Below, one piece after another: positions 9,586 through 19,023 of a DNA stretch of 64,000 nt. The first letter of the stretch is position 1; each line of letters begins with the position of its first letter. Under the pieces are notes generated by a model, which was not told the origin of the DNA, did no database searches, and saw only the letters and a program-made list of their open reading frames with translations. The position numbers and the translations under genes are program-made. This DNA comes from Frederiksenia canicola (lineage in GTDB: Bacteria; Pseudomonadota; Gammaproteobacteria; Enterobacterales; Pasteurellaceae): positions 1,798,740 to 1,862,739 of the forward strand of contig NZ_CP015029.1 in assembly GCF_011455495.1 (NCBI RefSeq), given 5' to 3'.

Positions 9586-10437
9586 ATGAAAAAACACACA
9601 TTCCCCAGTCCAGCAAAACTAAACCTGTTTTTGTATATCAACGGCAGGCGTACAGATGGCTATCACGAACTTCAAACCCTGTTTCAATTTTTAGACTTCG
9701 GCGACCGCTTGCAAATTTCGCTGCGTGATGATGCAAGAATCATCCTTGAAAATCAAATTGATGGCGTTGCCGTTGAACAGAATTTGATTTATCGAGCGGC
9801 AAAACTGCTGCAAAATCAGACCGCTTGTCAGCTCGGGGCGAACATTGCAGTTGAGAAAAAAATCCCTATGGGAGCGGGGCTGGGCGGTGGATCGTCGAAT
9901 GCGGCGACAGTGCTAGTCGCTCTTAACCACCTTTGGCAAACGGGGCTTTCTCTTGTGCAACTTGCCGAGCTTGGCTTGCAACTTGGAGCGGATGTGCCGA
10001 TTTTCGTGCAGGGCTTCGCCGCCTTTGCGGAAGGCGTGGGTGAAAAGCTAACACCTTGCAATCCGCCTGAAAAATGGTATCTGGTATTAAAGCCTGAAGC
10101 CTCGATTTCAACAGCGTTAGTTTTCCAACATCCTGATTTGCCACGCAATACACCGAAACTAAATCTTGATCAACTGCTTAACCGTGAATGGGCAAACGAT
10201 TGCGAAAAAATTGTCCGAGATCATTATTCAGAGGTTGATGATCTACTGACTTGGTTGATACAATATGCACCCTGTCGACTTACTGGCACTGGTGCTTGTA
10301 TTTTCGCCGAATTTGAAACCGAAGCGGAAGCCCAACGTGTGTTTGCCTTAAAACCCAAACAGGTACAAGGCTTTGTGGCACAAGGGCGAAACATCTCCCC
10401 GCTCCATCAACAACTGAATTTATTTCCCACTTTATAA
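9586..10437 (+). CDS. ispE: 4-diphosphocytidyl-2-C-methyl-D-erythritol kinase
   Basis: 283 residues, a GHMP-family kinase. It phosphorylates CDP-ME with ATP in the MEP isoprenoid pathway, between the products of ispD and ispF in this same window. Substrate motif [11 protein letters not shown] is at the N-terminus. The GHMP ATP loop [14 protein letters not shown] is near residue 92. GADVPIF and the C-terminal [12 protein letters not shown] complete the family signature. A USS in the coding strand at about 9808-9828 encodes LQNQTAC. prs follows after 18 bases. Confidence 0.97.
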   Translation: MKKHTFPSPAKLNLFLYINGRRTDGYHELQTLFQFLDFGDRLQISLRDDARIILENQIDGVAVEQNLIYRAAKLLQNQTACQLGANIAVEKKIPMGAGLGGGSSNAATVLVALNHLWQTGLSLVQLAELGLQLGADVPIFVQGFAAFAEGVGEKLTPCNPPEKWYLVLKPEASISTALVFQHPDLPRNTPKLNLDQLLNREWANDCEKIVRDHYSEVDDLLTWLIQYAPCRLTGTGACIFAEFETEAEAQRVFALKPKQVQGFVAQGRNISPLHQQLNLFPTL

Positions 10438-10455
10438 CCTAGAGGTTACCCGACA

Positions 10456-11406
10456 ATGCCTGATATTAAACTCTTCGCAGGAAACGCTACCCCTGAATTA
10501 GCAAAACGAATTGCTGAACGTCTTTATATTTCCCTTGGCGATGCAACCGTTGGTCGTTTCAGTGACGGCGAGATCCAAGTACAGATCAACGAAAATGTAC
10601 GTGGCGGAGATATTTTCATCGTGCAATCAACCTGTGCCCCAACTAACGACAACTTAATGGAATTAGTCGTCATGGTTGATGCGTTACGTCGTGCGTCTGC
10701 GGGGCGTATTACTGCGGTTATTCCTTACTTTGGCTACGCTCGCCAAGACCGCCGTGTGCGTTCTGCTCGTGTACCAATCACTGCAAAAGTGGTGGCAGAC
10801 TTCCTTTCAAGCGTAGGAGTGGACCGAGTATTGACCTGCGATTTACACGCCGAGCAGATCCAAGGTTTCTTCGATGTGCCTGTAGATAACGTTTTTGGCT
10901 CACCAGTATTACTTGATGATATTTTGAAAAAAACCGACTTAGTTAATCCAATCGTAGTTTCTCCCGATATTGGCGGTGTGGTGCGTGCTCGTGCGGTGGC
11001 GAAGTTGTTAAATGATGCGGATATGGCGATCATCGACAAACGTCGTCCGAAAGCAAACGTCTCACAAGTCATGCACATCATCGGTGATGTCGCAGGTCGT
11101 GACTGCATTTTAGTGGACGATATGATCGATACTGGCGGCACCTTATGCAAAGCGGCAGAAGCGTTGAAAGAACGTGGTGCACGTCGAGTCTTTGCTTATG
11201 CAACACACGCAGTATTCTCTGGCACGGCAGCGAAAAATTTAGCTAATGATGCGTTAGATGAAGTCGTCGTGACTGATACTATCCCACTTTCTGCAGAGAT
11301 TCGTGCATTAAACAAAGTGCGTGTGCTAACCCTTTCTGGAATGCTTGCAGAAGCAATTCGTCGTATTAGCAACGAAGAGTCCATCTCTGCCATGTTTAGC
11401 CACTAG
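10456..11406 (+). CDS. prs: Ribose-phosphate pyrophosphokinase
   Basis: 316 residues, the standard class I length. It makes PRPP from ribose 5-phosphate and ATP for nucleotide, histidine, tryptophan and NAD synthesis. Seen: [12 protein letters not shown] at the N-terminus, the ATP region [10 protein letters not shown] near 95, [12 protein letters not shown] near 130, and the PRPP-binding loop [15 protein letters not shown] near 215-230. The sequence is very close to the enterobacterial enzyme. It follows ispE closely and is ended by a terminator at 11412-11439. Confidence 0.98.
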   Translation: MPDIKLFAGNATPELAKRIAERLYISLGDATVGRFSDGEIQVQINENVRGGDIFIVQSTCAPTNDNLMELVVMVDALRRASAGRITAVIPYFGYARQDRRVRSARVPITAKVVADFLSSVGVDRVLTCDLHAEQIQGFFDVPVDNVFGSPVLLDDILKKTDLVNPIVVSPDIGGVVRARAVAKLLNDADMAIIDKRRPKANVSQVMHIIGDVAGRDCILVDDMIDTGGTLCKAAEALKERGARRVFAYATHAVFSGTAAKNLANDALDEVVVTDTIPLSAEIRALNKVRVLTLSGMLAEAIRRISNEESISAMFSH

Positions 11407-11411
11407 TTACC

Positions 11412-11439
11412 AAAGCCCAATCAATGATTGGGCTTTTTT
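11412..11439 (+). terminator. Terminator after prs
   Basis: AAAGCCCAATC and GATTGGGCTTT form a stem with a very short loop, followed by T residues, six bases after the prs stop. Confidence 0.9.
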
Positions 11440-11491
11440 ATTGATTGAACCATTCAGCCCCGCTTGTGGGGAAGTGGCGAGTGATTGATAT

Positions 11492-11527
11492 CACAAGCGG
11501 TCACTTTCTAAGGAAATTTTGCAAATG
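11492..11527 (+). promoter_or_regulatory. USS serving as the pyrD ribosome-binding region
   Basis: ACAAGCGGTC lies at about 11493-11502. Its AT-rich tail contains the Shine-Dalgarno AAGGAA (11510-11515). Its TTTTGCAA element runs directly into the pyrD start codon, ATG 11525. The uptake element and the translation start are the same DNA. Confidence 0.7.
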
Positions 11528-12532
11528 CTCTACCCTTTTATTCGCAAGGCGTTGTTCGCGATGGATGCCGAACAAGCCCATCATTTTTCCATTCAAGCCC
11601 TGAAACTGCTGAGGCATTTCCCTGCTCTGCAGCCCGTTCCCAATAATCCTGTTGAGGTGATGGGACTACACTTTAAAAACCCAATCGGCTTAGCGGCAGG
11701 GGCGGATAAAAATGGCGAAGCGATTGACGGTTTTGCACAGCTTGGTTTTGGATTTATTGAAGTCGGCACCGTAACGCCAGTGGCTCAAGACGGCAATCTA
11801 AAACCTCGCCAATTCCGACTACCTGAAGCCGAGGGAATTATTAATCGCAATGGTTTCAATAATTTAGGTGTAGATGTCCTGATCGAAAATGTCAAAAAAG
11901 CCAAATATGATGGCGTACTTGGGATCAACATTGGCAAAAATGCGACCACGCCAATTGATCGAAGCCTTGAAGATTACCAAATCTGCTTGCGTAAAGTGTA
12001 CTCTCACGCCAGTTATGTTACCGTCAATATCTCCTCACCGAACACCAAAAATTTGCGTTCTTTGCAATATGGTGAAGCTTTAGATGAGCTGCTGAAGTCG
12101 CTGAAAGCTGAACAAGCGGTGCTTTCGCAAAAATTCGGTAAATATAAACCGCTAGTCTTAAAAATCGCCCCCGATCTCTTGCCCGAAGAAATTGCGTCCG
12201 TTGCCGATAGTCTCGTGCGACATCAAATAGATGGGGTGATTGCAGGTAATACGACGCTCTCGCGTGAAACGGTCGCAGGTTTGCCGAATGCTGATCAGCA
12301 AGGCGGCTTAAGTGGTAAGCCGCTCAATACGTTAAGCACGAAAGTCATTCGCCAGTTAAGTGCTGAATTGAATGGCAAACTACCGATTATCGGCAGCGGC
12401 GGCATTCACTCCGTAGCATCCGCACAGGAAAAGATCAATGCAGGGGCACGTTTATTGCAACTCTATTCTGCTATGGTTTACCGAGGTCCAAATTTGATCA
12501 GAGAACTCGCAAAAAAGATTAAAACAAGATAA
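11525..12532 (+). CDS. pyrD: Dihydroorotate dehydrogenase (quinone), class 2
   Basis: 335 residues from ATG 11525. A TTG two codons earlier is less likely, because AAGGAA is well spaced for the ATG. It oxidises dihydroorotate to orotate with quinone at the inner membrane (pyrimidine synthesis). The N-terminal helix [21 protein letters not shown] is the class 2 membrane/quinone region. [26 protein letters not shown] and [12 protein letters not shown] (catalytic Ser region) are visible, and IIGSGGIHS near 295 binds FMN phosphate. It converges with lutC across an inverted USS pair. Confidence 0.97.
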   Translation: MLYPFIRKALFAMDAEQAHHFSIQALKLLRHFPALQPVPNNPVEVMGLHFKNPIGLAAGADKNGEAIDGFAQLGFGFIEVGTVTPVAQDGNLKPRQFRLPEAEGIINRNGFNNLGVDVLIENVKKAKYDGVLGINIGKNATTPIDRSLEDYQICLRKVYSHASYVTVNISSPNTKNLRSLQYGEALDELLKSLKAEQAVLSQKFGKYKPLVLKIAPDLLPEEIASVADSLVRHQIDGVIAGNTTLSRETVAGLPNADQQGGLSGKPLNTLSTKVIRQLSAELNGKLPIIGSGGIHSVASAQEKINAGARLLQLYSAMVYRGPNLIRELAKKIKTR

Positions 12533-12538
12533 AAAAAT

Positions 12539-12566
12539 AGACCGCTTGTACCACGACAAGCGGTCT
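12539..12566. terminator. Inverted USS pair between convergent pyrD and lutC
   Basis: AGACCGCTTGT (12539-12549) and ACAAGCGGTCT (12556-12566) form a perfect 11-base stem with a six-base loop. Both genes point into it. Inverted USS pairs acting as terminators are well known in Pasteurellaceae. Confidence 0.75.
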
Positions 12567-12589
12567 GATTCTATCTAAATGTTGCAAAT

Positions 12590-13294
12590 CTATAGATCAT
12601 CAATCACCAAATAGATTTTTGATACTGGTCCGTGAACGCCGACTACTTTGATCAACTCAATATCCGCCGTAGCACTTGGACCAGAGATGATATTGACACA
12701 AGATGGCATACGTTCGCCTTGTTGTGCTTTATCGTGTAGGATTTTGGCAAGCTGCGCAACACGTGGAAGCACGGTGCTTTTACGTACCACAACCACCGAT
12801 TTTTCAGGCAATAAACTCACGGAACGGCCAAAATCTTTATCTGAAAACAGCACGATACCGCCACTTTCTGCCAAACCATACTCGCCGTATACCACGCCAA
12901 TGTTAGCTTTCTCGGCTTTAGCGATATTTTCATCACCTTTGCTGAAATCCCATACATAGCTGCTGTATTTGGCTTGTAACGAGGAAGTAATGCCTAAATC
13001 GACCAAACGTTGATCGTGGTTGATGATCACTTCACCGCCACCATATTTTTCGCAAATATCCACGATCGCTTGTGGCAATTCAGCTTCTTTAGCGACTACG
13101 ACATCCGCCATCATCACACGGGCAAAGTCGATAAACTCATTGCAAAGTTGCTCTTGCGTACGGTCAGTCAAACGAGTGGTTGGGTGATTGTTCACTAGTT
13201 CGGGCATCGGTGCTGGCACAGTTTGACGTGGTCTGCCCATTCTTTCCGCCAATTTATTTAAGAAATTTTCACGATTTTGCATATCCATTTTCAC
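12590..13294 (-). CDS. lutC: Lactate utilization protein C (LUD domain)
   Basis: 234 residues of the LutC/YkgG family, the third subunit of the LutABC (LldEFG) iron-sulfur lactate dehydrogenase complex. Seen: an N-terminal helix with LNKLAERMGRP, and the LUD-domain stretches YGGGEVIINHD, GVVYGEYGLAESGGIVLFSD and NIISGPSATADIELI near the C-terminus. The last is the usual family end. Its start overlaps the lutB stop by one base, implying translational coupling. Last gene of lctP-lutA-lutB-lutC. Confidence 0.93.
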   Translation of the reverse strand: MKMDMQNRENFLNKLAERMGRPRQTVPAPMPELVNNHPTTRLTDRTQEQLCNEFIDFARVMMADVVVAKEAELPQAIVDICEKYGGGEVIINHDQRLVDLGITSSLQAKYSSYVWDFSKGDENIAKAEKANIGVVYGEYGLAESGGIVLFSDKDFGRSVSLLPEKSVVVVRKSTVLPRVAQLAKILHDKAQQGERMPSCVNIISGPSATADIELIKVVGVHGPVSKIYLVIDDL

Positions 13295-14700
13295 TACCCT
13301 CTATTCTTAAACCATTCGCGGAAACTTTCTCCCTCAGCCGATGGTAAATCACGGGCTTTGGTCCATTCGCCTAAGGCACCAATTTCAAGCGGTGCTTTGC
13401 CGTTTTTGATCAATTTGCTTGCAACTTTCGCCCCAATGTTTACCCCCACTTTCCACAAGGTTGGGTGTGAGTTCGCAAAGGTAAAGCCGAAGATTGACAA
13501 GCGTTCAAGCGCGGGCGTCATTCCACTTTCTGCAATATGTTCGCGGTGTTTTAAAATCAGTTGAGCCAATGGAATTTTCACTGGGCAAACGGAATTACAA
13601 GCGGTACATAATGAGCAAGCGTATGGCAATTCTTTGAACTCTTCATAGCCACCCAATAAGGGTGAAATCACCGAACCGATCGGACCTGGGTAGATAGAGC
13701 CATAACCGTGGCCACCGATTTGGCGGTAGGCTGGGCAAGTATTCAAACAAGCCCCACAGCGGATACAACGTAAAACTTCTTGGAATTCACTTTCTAAAAT
13801 TTTAGAACGTCCGTTATCCACAATCACTAGATGGAAATCTTCAGGGCCGTCTGTTTCGCCTTCAAGACGTGGGCCAGTGAGCCAAGTGTTATAAGCCGTT
13901 AATTTCGCCCCCACAGCACTGCGAGCAAGCATCGTAATCAATACATCAACTTCTTGGAATGTTGGAGCTAAACGCTCCATACCCATTACAGCGATATGCG
14001 TTTTTGGCACGGTGGTGGCTAAACGCAAGTTACCTTCGTTGGTGACTAAGCAGACCGAACCAGTTTCTGCCACTGCAAAGTTACAGCCACTGATGCCGAT
14101 ATCTGCTTCCAAGAAATCTTGACGTAATACTTTACGCACGAATGCATTCATCTCTTCAGGCTGTTCGCTGCCTTGGTAGCCCACGGCATCGTGCAACTCT
14201 TGGCGGATTTTGTAACGATCTTTATGGATCGCAGGTACAACGATATGCGATGGTTTATCGCCCACAATTTGCAATAAATATTCACCTAAATCTGTTTCAA
14301 CAACTTTCATTCCTTCTTTCTCAAGGACTTCATTCAAACCGATTTCTTCGGTTACCATCGATTTAGACTTAACGATTTTCTTGGCATTTTTTTCTAATGC
14401 TACTTGGCGAATATAAGCTGTCGCTTCTTCAGCCGTTTCTGCAAAAAAGACTTTACCGCCATTTTGTTGAACTTTTTCGCTTAATTGATACAAATACGCA
14501 TCAAGATTGGCAAGCACGTGATTACGAATTTGCTTGGCGAGATCACGCCACTCTTCCCAGTTTCCAAGTTCATCAACCATTTTTTGACGGTTTGCACCGA
14601 TAGTTTCCTGGGCTTTAATTAATGCTTTACGCATCATTTCGTTTTGGATCTGGTTATCGACCCGTTTTTTAAATGCAAGGTTGCTGGTTTTTAATGACAT
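13294..14700 (-). CDS. lutB: Lactate utilization iron-sulfur protein B
   Basis: 468 residues. Electron-carrying subunit of the LutABC L-lactate dehydrogenase. An N-terminal LUD domain is followed by two [4Fe-4S] motifs: CIRCGACLNTCPAYRQIGG near residue 310 and CSLCTACNSVCPVKIP near 362. The C-terminal region ~390-468 (FGFTFANSHPTLWKVG) is the short LutB extension. It starts one base after lutA ends and overlaps lutC. Electrons presumably go to the quinone pool. All cluster cysteines are present, so the protein looks functional. Confidence 0.95.
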   Translation of the reverse strand: MSLKTSNLAFKKRVDNQIQNEMMRKALIKAQETIGANRQKMVDELGNWEEWRDLAKQIRNHVLANLDAYLYQLSEKVQQNGGKVFFAETAEEATAYIRQVALEKNAKKIVKSKSMVTEEIGLNEVLEKEGMKVVETDLGEYLLQIVGDKPSHIVVPAIHKDRYKIRQELHDAVGYQGSEQPEEMNAFVRKVLRQDFLEADIGISGCNFAVAETGSVCLVTNEGNLRLATTVPKTHIAVMGMERLAPTFQEVDVLITMLARSAVGAKLTAYNTWLTGPRLEGETDGPEDFHLVIVDNGRSKILESEFQEVLRCIRCGACLNTCPAYRQIGGHGYGSIYPGPIGSVISPLLGGYEEFKELPYACSLCTACNSVCPVKIPLAQLILKHREHIAESGMTPALERLSIFGFTFANSHPTLWKVGVNIGAKVASKLIKNGKAPLEIGALGEWTKARDLPSAEGESFREWFKNRG

Positions 14701-14701
14701 G

Positions 14702-15433
14702 CTATTTCTCCCCCTGCATCAACACTTCGGCAATGTGCATCACTTTCACCTTTTTGCCTTCACGACTTAAACGACCGCCGATATTTAATAAGCAACTCAC
14801 ATCCGCACCGATCAGATATTCTGGCTCAACTTCGCTGATGTTTTTCACTTTTTCAGTCACCATTTCACCCGAAATCTCTGCCATTTTGACCGAGAAAGTC
14901 CCCCCAAAACCGCAGCAAGTTTGCTGGTTATGAATTGGCATTACTTCTAATCCTTTTACGTTTTGTAAGAGCTTTAATGGCTCATCAACAATGCCGAGTT
15001 TGCGAAATAAGCTGCAAGAGGGGTGGTAGACTGCTTTGCCCGTTAAGGTGGCACCAACATTGGTCACACCAAGCACGTTGACGATAAAATCGGTTAAATC
15101 ATAAAAACGATCAGCGATTTTTTTCGCACGTGCGGCCCATTGGCTTTCACCAAAACGCTCAAAATATTCAGGGTAATTTTTGATCGCATATACGCAAGAT
15201 CCTGCGGGAGCAACGATGGGATAATCGTTCACTTCAAAAGTTTCCACTAAATTTTTCATACCACTCAGGGCTTGTTTAGTGTAACCACTGTTTATCGCAG
15301 GCTGTCCACAACAGCCTTGTTTTTCAAGAAAGGTGATTTGGCAACCGAGCTTTTCTAACAACAGCACGGTATGCTTTGCCACCCCTGCCTTCACCACATC
15401 GGCAATACAGGTGACGTAAAGATTGACGTTCAT
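14702..15433 (-). CDS. lutA: Lactate utilization protein A (CCG-domain oxidoreductase)
   Basis: 243 residues from ATG 15433, which has GGAG eight bases upstream; the longer reading from 15457 lacks this support. LutA/LldE carries two CCG domains, seen as KQGCCGQPAINSGY near 45-60 and QQTCCGFGGTFSVK near 150-165. These domains bind a [4Fe-4S] cluster in related proteins such as heterodisulfide reductase. It is part of the LutABC complex that oxidises L-lactate to pyruvate. lutB begins one base after the stop. An inverted USS hairpin separates it from lctP upstream. Confidence 0.94.
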   Translation of the reverse strand: MNVNLYVTCIADVVKAGVAKHTVLLLEKLGCQITFLEKQGCCGQPAINSGYTKQALSGMKNLVETFEVNDYPIVAPAGSCVYAIKNYPEYFERFGESQWAARAKKIADRFYDLTDFIVNVLGVTNVGATLTGKAVYHPSCSLFRKLGIVDEPLKLLQNVKGLEVMPIHNQQTCCGFGGTFSVKMAEISGEMVTEKVKNISEVEPEYLIGADVSCLLNIGGRLSREGKKVKVMHIAEVLMQGEK

Positions 15434-15490
15434 AAAAAACTCCAACGATGAAAACAAAAAATGAAAATAGGTAAATAAAAATACTGAAAT

Positions 15491-15533
15491 AAGCGGTCAG
15501 ATTTTGCAAAACTTTTGCAAGATCTGACCGCTT
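15491..15533. repeat. Inverted USS pair inside the lctP-lutABC cluster
   Basis: AAGCGGTCAGAT (15491-15502) and ATCTGACCGCTT (15522-15533) are perfect 12-base arms around a loop with two TTTTGCAA elements. Unlike most such pairs, it lies between genes on the same strand. It could cause partial termination after lctP. Confidence 0.75.
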
Positions 15534-15563
15534 GTTGAGCTTTAAAATAATGGCTCGAAAACG

Positions 15564-17159
15564 TTAAACATTAAAGAAAATTGGAATAATTGTCAGTGCA
15601 ACTACCGCTGCGATAATGCCGTAAACAATCATTGGCACAACCGTTTTCTTAATGATTGTACCTTCTTGGTTTTGCATATTTAATACTGAGCTTACTGCAA
15701 CGATGTTGTTGATACACACCATGTTACCCATTGCTCCACCAACAGATTGCAATGCCAATACTAAACTGGCTGATAAGCCGGTTAATTCAGCAGTTGATAA
15801 CTGCACGCTACCAAAGGTTAAGTTAGATACCGTATTTGAGCCAGAGAAGAATGCCCCTACCGCACCTAAGTAAGACGCAAATAGTGTCCAGTATTGACCA
15901 GTGGCTTCTGCAAAGCTCTTGCCGATAATTTTCACCATCGAGCCATCGCCACCCACTAACATTAATTTCACCATAATCAATGCACCGACAAGGGCAAAGA
16001 ATGGATTACGAGTTTGTTTAAAGCTGCCCGCAAAGACATCTTTCGCTTTGCTTGCTGATACCGCAAAAACTGGAATTGCGATTAAAACCGTCACCACGAA
16101 TGGAATTAACGCAGGCACATAAAGTAATTTATAGCTTGCATTAATGGTTGTTCCGAAAATGTTTTTCAGGCTGAAAATTAAACCGTTACTGATATCAAAG
16201 GTACCCAATGAACCGATTTGTGCACTTACCCAAGATGTCGCATCGTTCATCATCGCTTTGAATGGTAACTGTTTGATACGGGTAATGATCAAGATCGCAA
16301 TCAATAGTCCTGTTGGAAATAATGCTTTGATCACTTCACCTTTGCTCACTTGAGAACCCTCTAAAGTATTCTCAACTTTCGCTAAACCAATGCCTTTGTT
16401 AGCAACAAAAATAGAGAGCAATAAACCGATCGCCCCACCCACTAATGATGGAAACTCATAGTTGACTTGAGCTAAGAAGAAATATGGCACAACGCAAGCG
16501 AAAATACTGATATAGATGAAAGGTAAGTTTTTACGAATATCATCCCAAGACACAATTAAACGTAACGCCATCACTGGAATCACTAATGCAGCGAACGCAT
16601 GAATGGTCGCCGTCATTGAACCGATTTCTAAAATTTGGCTTTCCGTTAATTTTAATGCACCAAATCCAAACCACGTAGGTGTACCTACCGCACCGAATGA
16701 TACGGGCACAGAGTTCATCACTAACGCTAACATGGCCACTTTTAATGGGTGGAAACCTAATCCCACTAAAATTGGTGCCGCAATTGCAGCAGGTGTACCA
16801 AAACCACTCGCCCCTTCAATCATAAATGCAAACGCCCAACCAATAATCATAATTTGAGCCACTGGATTTGGATTGATGGTACCTAACCATTTACGCAATG
16901 TGTTGGTTACCCCTGAAACTTCTGAAAAGCGGTTGAAAAGAATTGCACCAAAAATAACGGTGATTGGTGTTTGAACATCGATCAACGCCGCCATAATATT
17001 CGCACTTACGGTTTGAATATCAGTGCCGAAGAAGGCTAATTGAATAATTAACACCACCGCAGCAATCCACGGCAATGCAACATAAGAAGGCAGTGCATTA
17101 CGTTTTACCATAAGGTAAATCAATAATACGATGGGAAAAATACTGAGAAACAGAGCCAT
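15564..17159 (-). CDS. lctP: L-lactate permease
   Basis: 531 residues, the usual length of the LctP/LldP family (glycolate is an alternative substrate). About 12-13 hydrophobic segments span the protein. The family motifs EGASGFGTPAAIAAP near 115 and FFSGSNTVSNLTFG near 425 are visible, and SVGGAMGNMVCINNIVAV near 465 matches the C-terminal core. It imports lactate with protons for the LutABC enzymes encoded downstream. A perfect CRP half-site pair lies 109 bases upstream of the start. Confidence 0.95.
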   Translation of the reverse strand: MALFLSIFPIVLLIYLMVKRNALPSYVALPWIAAVVLIIQLAFFGTDIQTVSANIMAALIDVQTPITVIFGAILFNRFSEVSGVTNTLRKWLGTINPNPVAQIMIIGWAFAFMIEGASGFGTPAAIAAPILVGLGFHPLKVAMLALVMNSVPVSFGAVGTPTWFGFGALKLTESQILEIGSMTATIHAFAALVIPVMALRLIVSWDDIRKNLPFIYISIFACVVPYFFLAQVNYEFPSLVGGAIGLLLSIFVANKGIGLAKVENTLEGSQVSKGEVIKALFPTGLLIAILIITRIKQLPFKAMMNDATSWVSAQIGSLGTFDISNGLIFSLKNIFGTTINASYKLLYVPALIPFVVTVLIAIPVFAVSASKAKDVFAGSFKQTRNPFFALVGALIMVKLMLVGGDGSMVKIIGKSFAEATGQYWTLFASYLGAVGAFFSGSNTVSNLTFGSVQLSTAELTGLSASLVLALQSVGGAMGNMVCINNIVAVSSVLNMQNQEGTIIKKTVVPMIVYGIIAAVVALTIIPIFFNV

Positions 17160-17222
17160 TTTGGCACTCCATAAATTTTAAATACTAAAGATAACGATCC
17201 CACATAACTTGTAGGGGGTGCC

Positions 17223-17283
17223 ATTCTATTAAGAAAATGTAAATAAGAAAGTAAAATGTTAGCTTTTTGTGAATTTCATCACA
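17223..17283 (-). promoter_or_regulatory. lctP promoter region with perfect CRP palindrome
   Basis: TGTGA-ATTTCA-TCACA occupies 17268-17283, exact for both CRP half-sites. On the minus strand a TAGAAT -10 candidate lies at 17223-17228. The CRP centre would be about 60 bases upstream of the inferred start, near class I spacing. The next gene upstream on this strand (folA) ends at 17352. Confidence 0.7.
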
Positions 17284-17351
17284 GTTTTTTGAGCTATTCG
17301 CTCAAAAAGAAGTCAATTCGAAACGTTTTACTCCATATTTTTGACGCTTGT

Positions 17352-17837
17352 TTACGATTTTTCTAACACCATAAAACGACAAGGATACACATTTTGCTCA
17401 TCGACATCTGAAAATTGCTCTTGAATCAGTTTCCAATTATTTTCATCAAACTCGAAAAAAGTATCACCATCAATATTGGCTTGAATTTCCGTAAGGTATA
17501 ACTTTTCTGCGATTGGCATGGCTTGCTTAAAGAGTTCTCCCCCGCCAATAATCATGATTTCGCCCACATTTGTAAAACTTTTCGCCAAACTGACCGCTTG
17601 TTCGAGGCTCTCTGCCGAATAAGCCCCTTCAACGGCAAAGCCAGAGCGAGATAAAATAATATTTGGACGCTTAGGTAGCAATCTCCCAATAGATTCGTAA
17701 GTTTTCCGCCCCATAATCACAGGTTTTCCGACCGTATTTGCTCTAAACCACGCCAAATCCACCGGCAAATGCCACGGCATCGCATTATCTTTACCAATTA
17801 CGTGATTTAAAGTTCGTGCGACAATGATACTAATCAT
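17352..17837 (-). CDS. folA: Dihydrofolate reductase
   Basis: 161 residues, close to the usual 159-165. It reduces dihydrofolate to tetrahydrofolate with NADPH. The N-terminus MISIIVARTLNHVIGKDNAMPWHLPVDL has the conserved Trp and the catalytic acidic residue position (Asp in PVDL). VIMGRKTYESIGR near 45 and IMIIGGGELFKQAM near 98 bind NADPH. It is divergent from proB with 71 bases between. A USS (GACCGCTTGT) lies inside the gene near 17592. No sign of the insertions seen in plasmid-borne resistant enzymes. Confidence 0.97.
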   Translation of the reverse strand: MISIIVARTLNHVIGKDNAMPWHLPVDLAWFRANTVGKPVIMGRKTYESIGRLLPKRPNIILSRSGFAVEGAYSAESLEQAVSLAKSFTNVGEIMIIGGGELFKQAMPIAEKLYLTEIQANIDGDTFFEFDENNWKLIQEQFSDVDEQNVYPCRFMVLEKS

Positions 17838-17908
17838 GAGATTCTCCTTTGAAATGAAGGGATTCTAGCAGATAATAGCCACTAATTTCTTCTCAATTTT
17901 ACCCATTT

Positions 17909-19012
17909 ATGTCTAAAACGATTGTCATTAAACTCGGCACTAGCACGCTCACCCACGGTTCAAAAAGTTTGAGCCGCCCACATATGTTAGAAATCGTCAA
18001 ACAAATTGCGACGTTACACCAACAAGGTAGGCGAATCGTGGTTGTTTCATCGGGGGCCGTTGCGGCAGGGCGGGATTATCTCAATCACCGCGAACTGCCA
18101 AAAACGCTCGCCAGCAAGCAACTTCTCGCAGCAGTCGGACAAAGCCAGCTGATTCAAGTGTGGGAAAGCCTGTTTTCAATTTACAACATCAAAATTGGGC
18201 AAATGCTATTAACCCGTGCTGATATTGAAAATAAAGAACATTTTTTGAACGCACGCGATACCCTCACCGCACTACTCGACCAACAAATTATCCCAATCAT
18301 CAATGAAAATGATGCGGTAGCAACAGCCGAATTTCGCATTGGCGATAATGACAACTTGTCGGCATTAGTGGCGATTCTAGCTGAAGCGGAACAACTTTAT
18401 TTGCTCACGGACCAAACGGCGATGTTTGATAGCGACCCGCGTAAAAATCCGAATGCAAAACGCTTGGCGATAGTCGAAAAAATCACACCTGAAATTCATC
18501 AAATGGCAGGTGGAAGTGGTACAGCTCAAGGCACGGGCGGTATGGCGACCAAAGTATTAGCTGCTGAAATCGCTACACGTTCAGGGGTGGAGACGCTGAT
18601 TGCTTCGGGCGATCATCCCAATGTGATCGTAGCACTCGCCCAAGGGGCAGAAATCGGCACTCGTTTTCTCGCTCAAAGCGACAAAATTGAAGGTCGCAAA
18701 CAGTGGTTGTTCGGGGCTGCACCAGTAGGGGACATTGTGATTGATCGCGGAGCTGAAACAGCGTTAGTTAGTCAGTACAAATCACTCCTACCTGCAGGCA
18801 TAACACAAGTCAAAGGGCAGTTTGCCCGTGGCGAAGTAGTCAAAATTCTCAACGAAAATGCAAAATTGTTAGCATTAGGCATTACACGTTATAACAGTGA
18901 AGCCTTAAATCTGATTAAAGGTAAAAAATCCAGTGAAATTGAACGCTTACTCGGCTATGAATTTGGTTCGGTAGCTCTTCATCGTGATGAGATGATTATT
19001 CATCATCAATAG
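17909..19012 (+). CDS. proB: Glutamate 5-kinase
   Basis: 367 residues, the two-domain form. It phosphorylates glutamate as the first step of proline synthesis. The amino-acid kinase domain (1-~255) shows [10 protein letters not shown] at the start, [12 protein letters not shown] near 47, [11 protein letters not shown] near 128 and [12 protein letters not shown] near 207. The C-terminal ~280-367 is a PUA domain ([14 protein letters not shown] onward). No proA follows; the next gene is a permease 11 bases downstream. Proline feedback inhibition is expected from the family. Confidence 0.97.
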   Translation: MSKTIVIKLGTSTLTHGSKSLSRPHMLEIVKQIATLHQQGRRIVVVSSGAVAAGRDYLNHRELPKTLASKQLLAAVGQSQLIQVWESLFSIYNIKIGQMLLTRADIENKEHFLNARDTLTALLDQQIIPIINENDAVATAEFRIGDNDNLSALVAILAEAEQLYLLTDQTAMFDSDPRKNPNAKRLAIVEKITPEIHQMAGGSGTAQGTGGMATKVLAAEIATRSGVETLIASGDHPNVIVALAQGAEIGTRFLAQSDKIEGRKQWLFGAAPVGDIVIDRGAETALVSQYKSLLPAGITQVKGQFARGEVVKILNENAKLLALGITRYNSEALNLIKGKKSSEIERLLGYEFGSVALHRDEMIIHHQ

Positions 19013-19023
19013 GAAATAAATTC

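Noticed and set aside
17284-17310. Inverted repeat TTTTTGAGC / GCTCAAAAA between lctP and folA
   Set aside because: The stem begins with T and ends with A on both strands, opposite to an intrinsic terminator, so I did not call it one. It may still be a protein-binding dyad.
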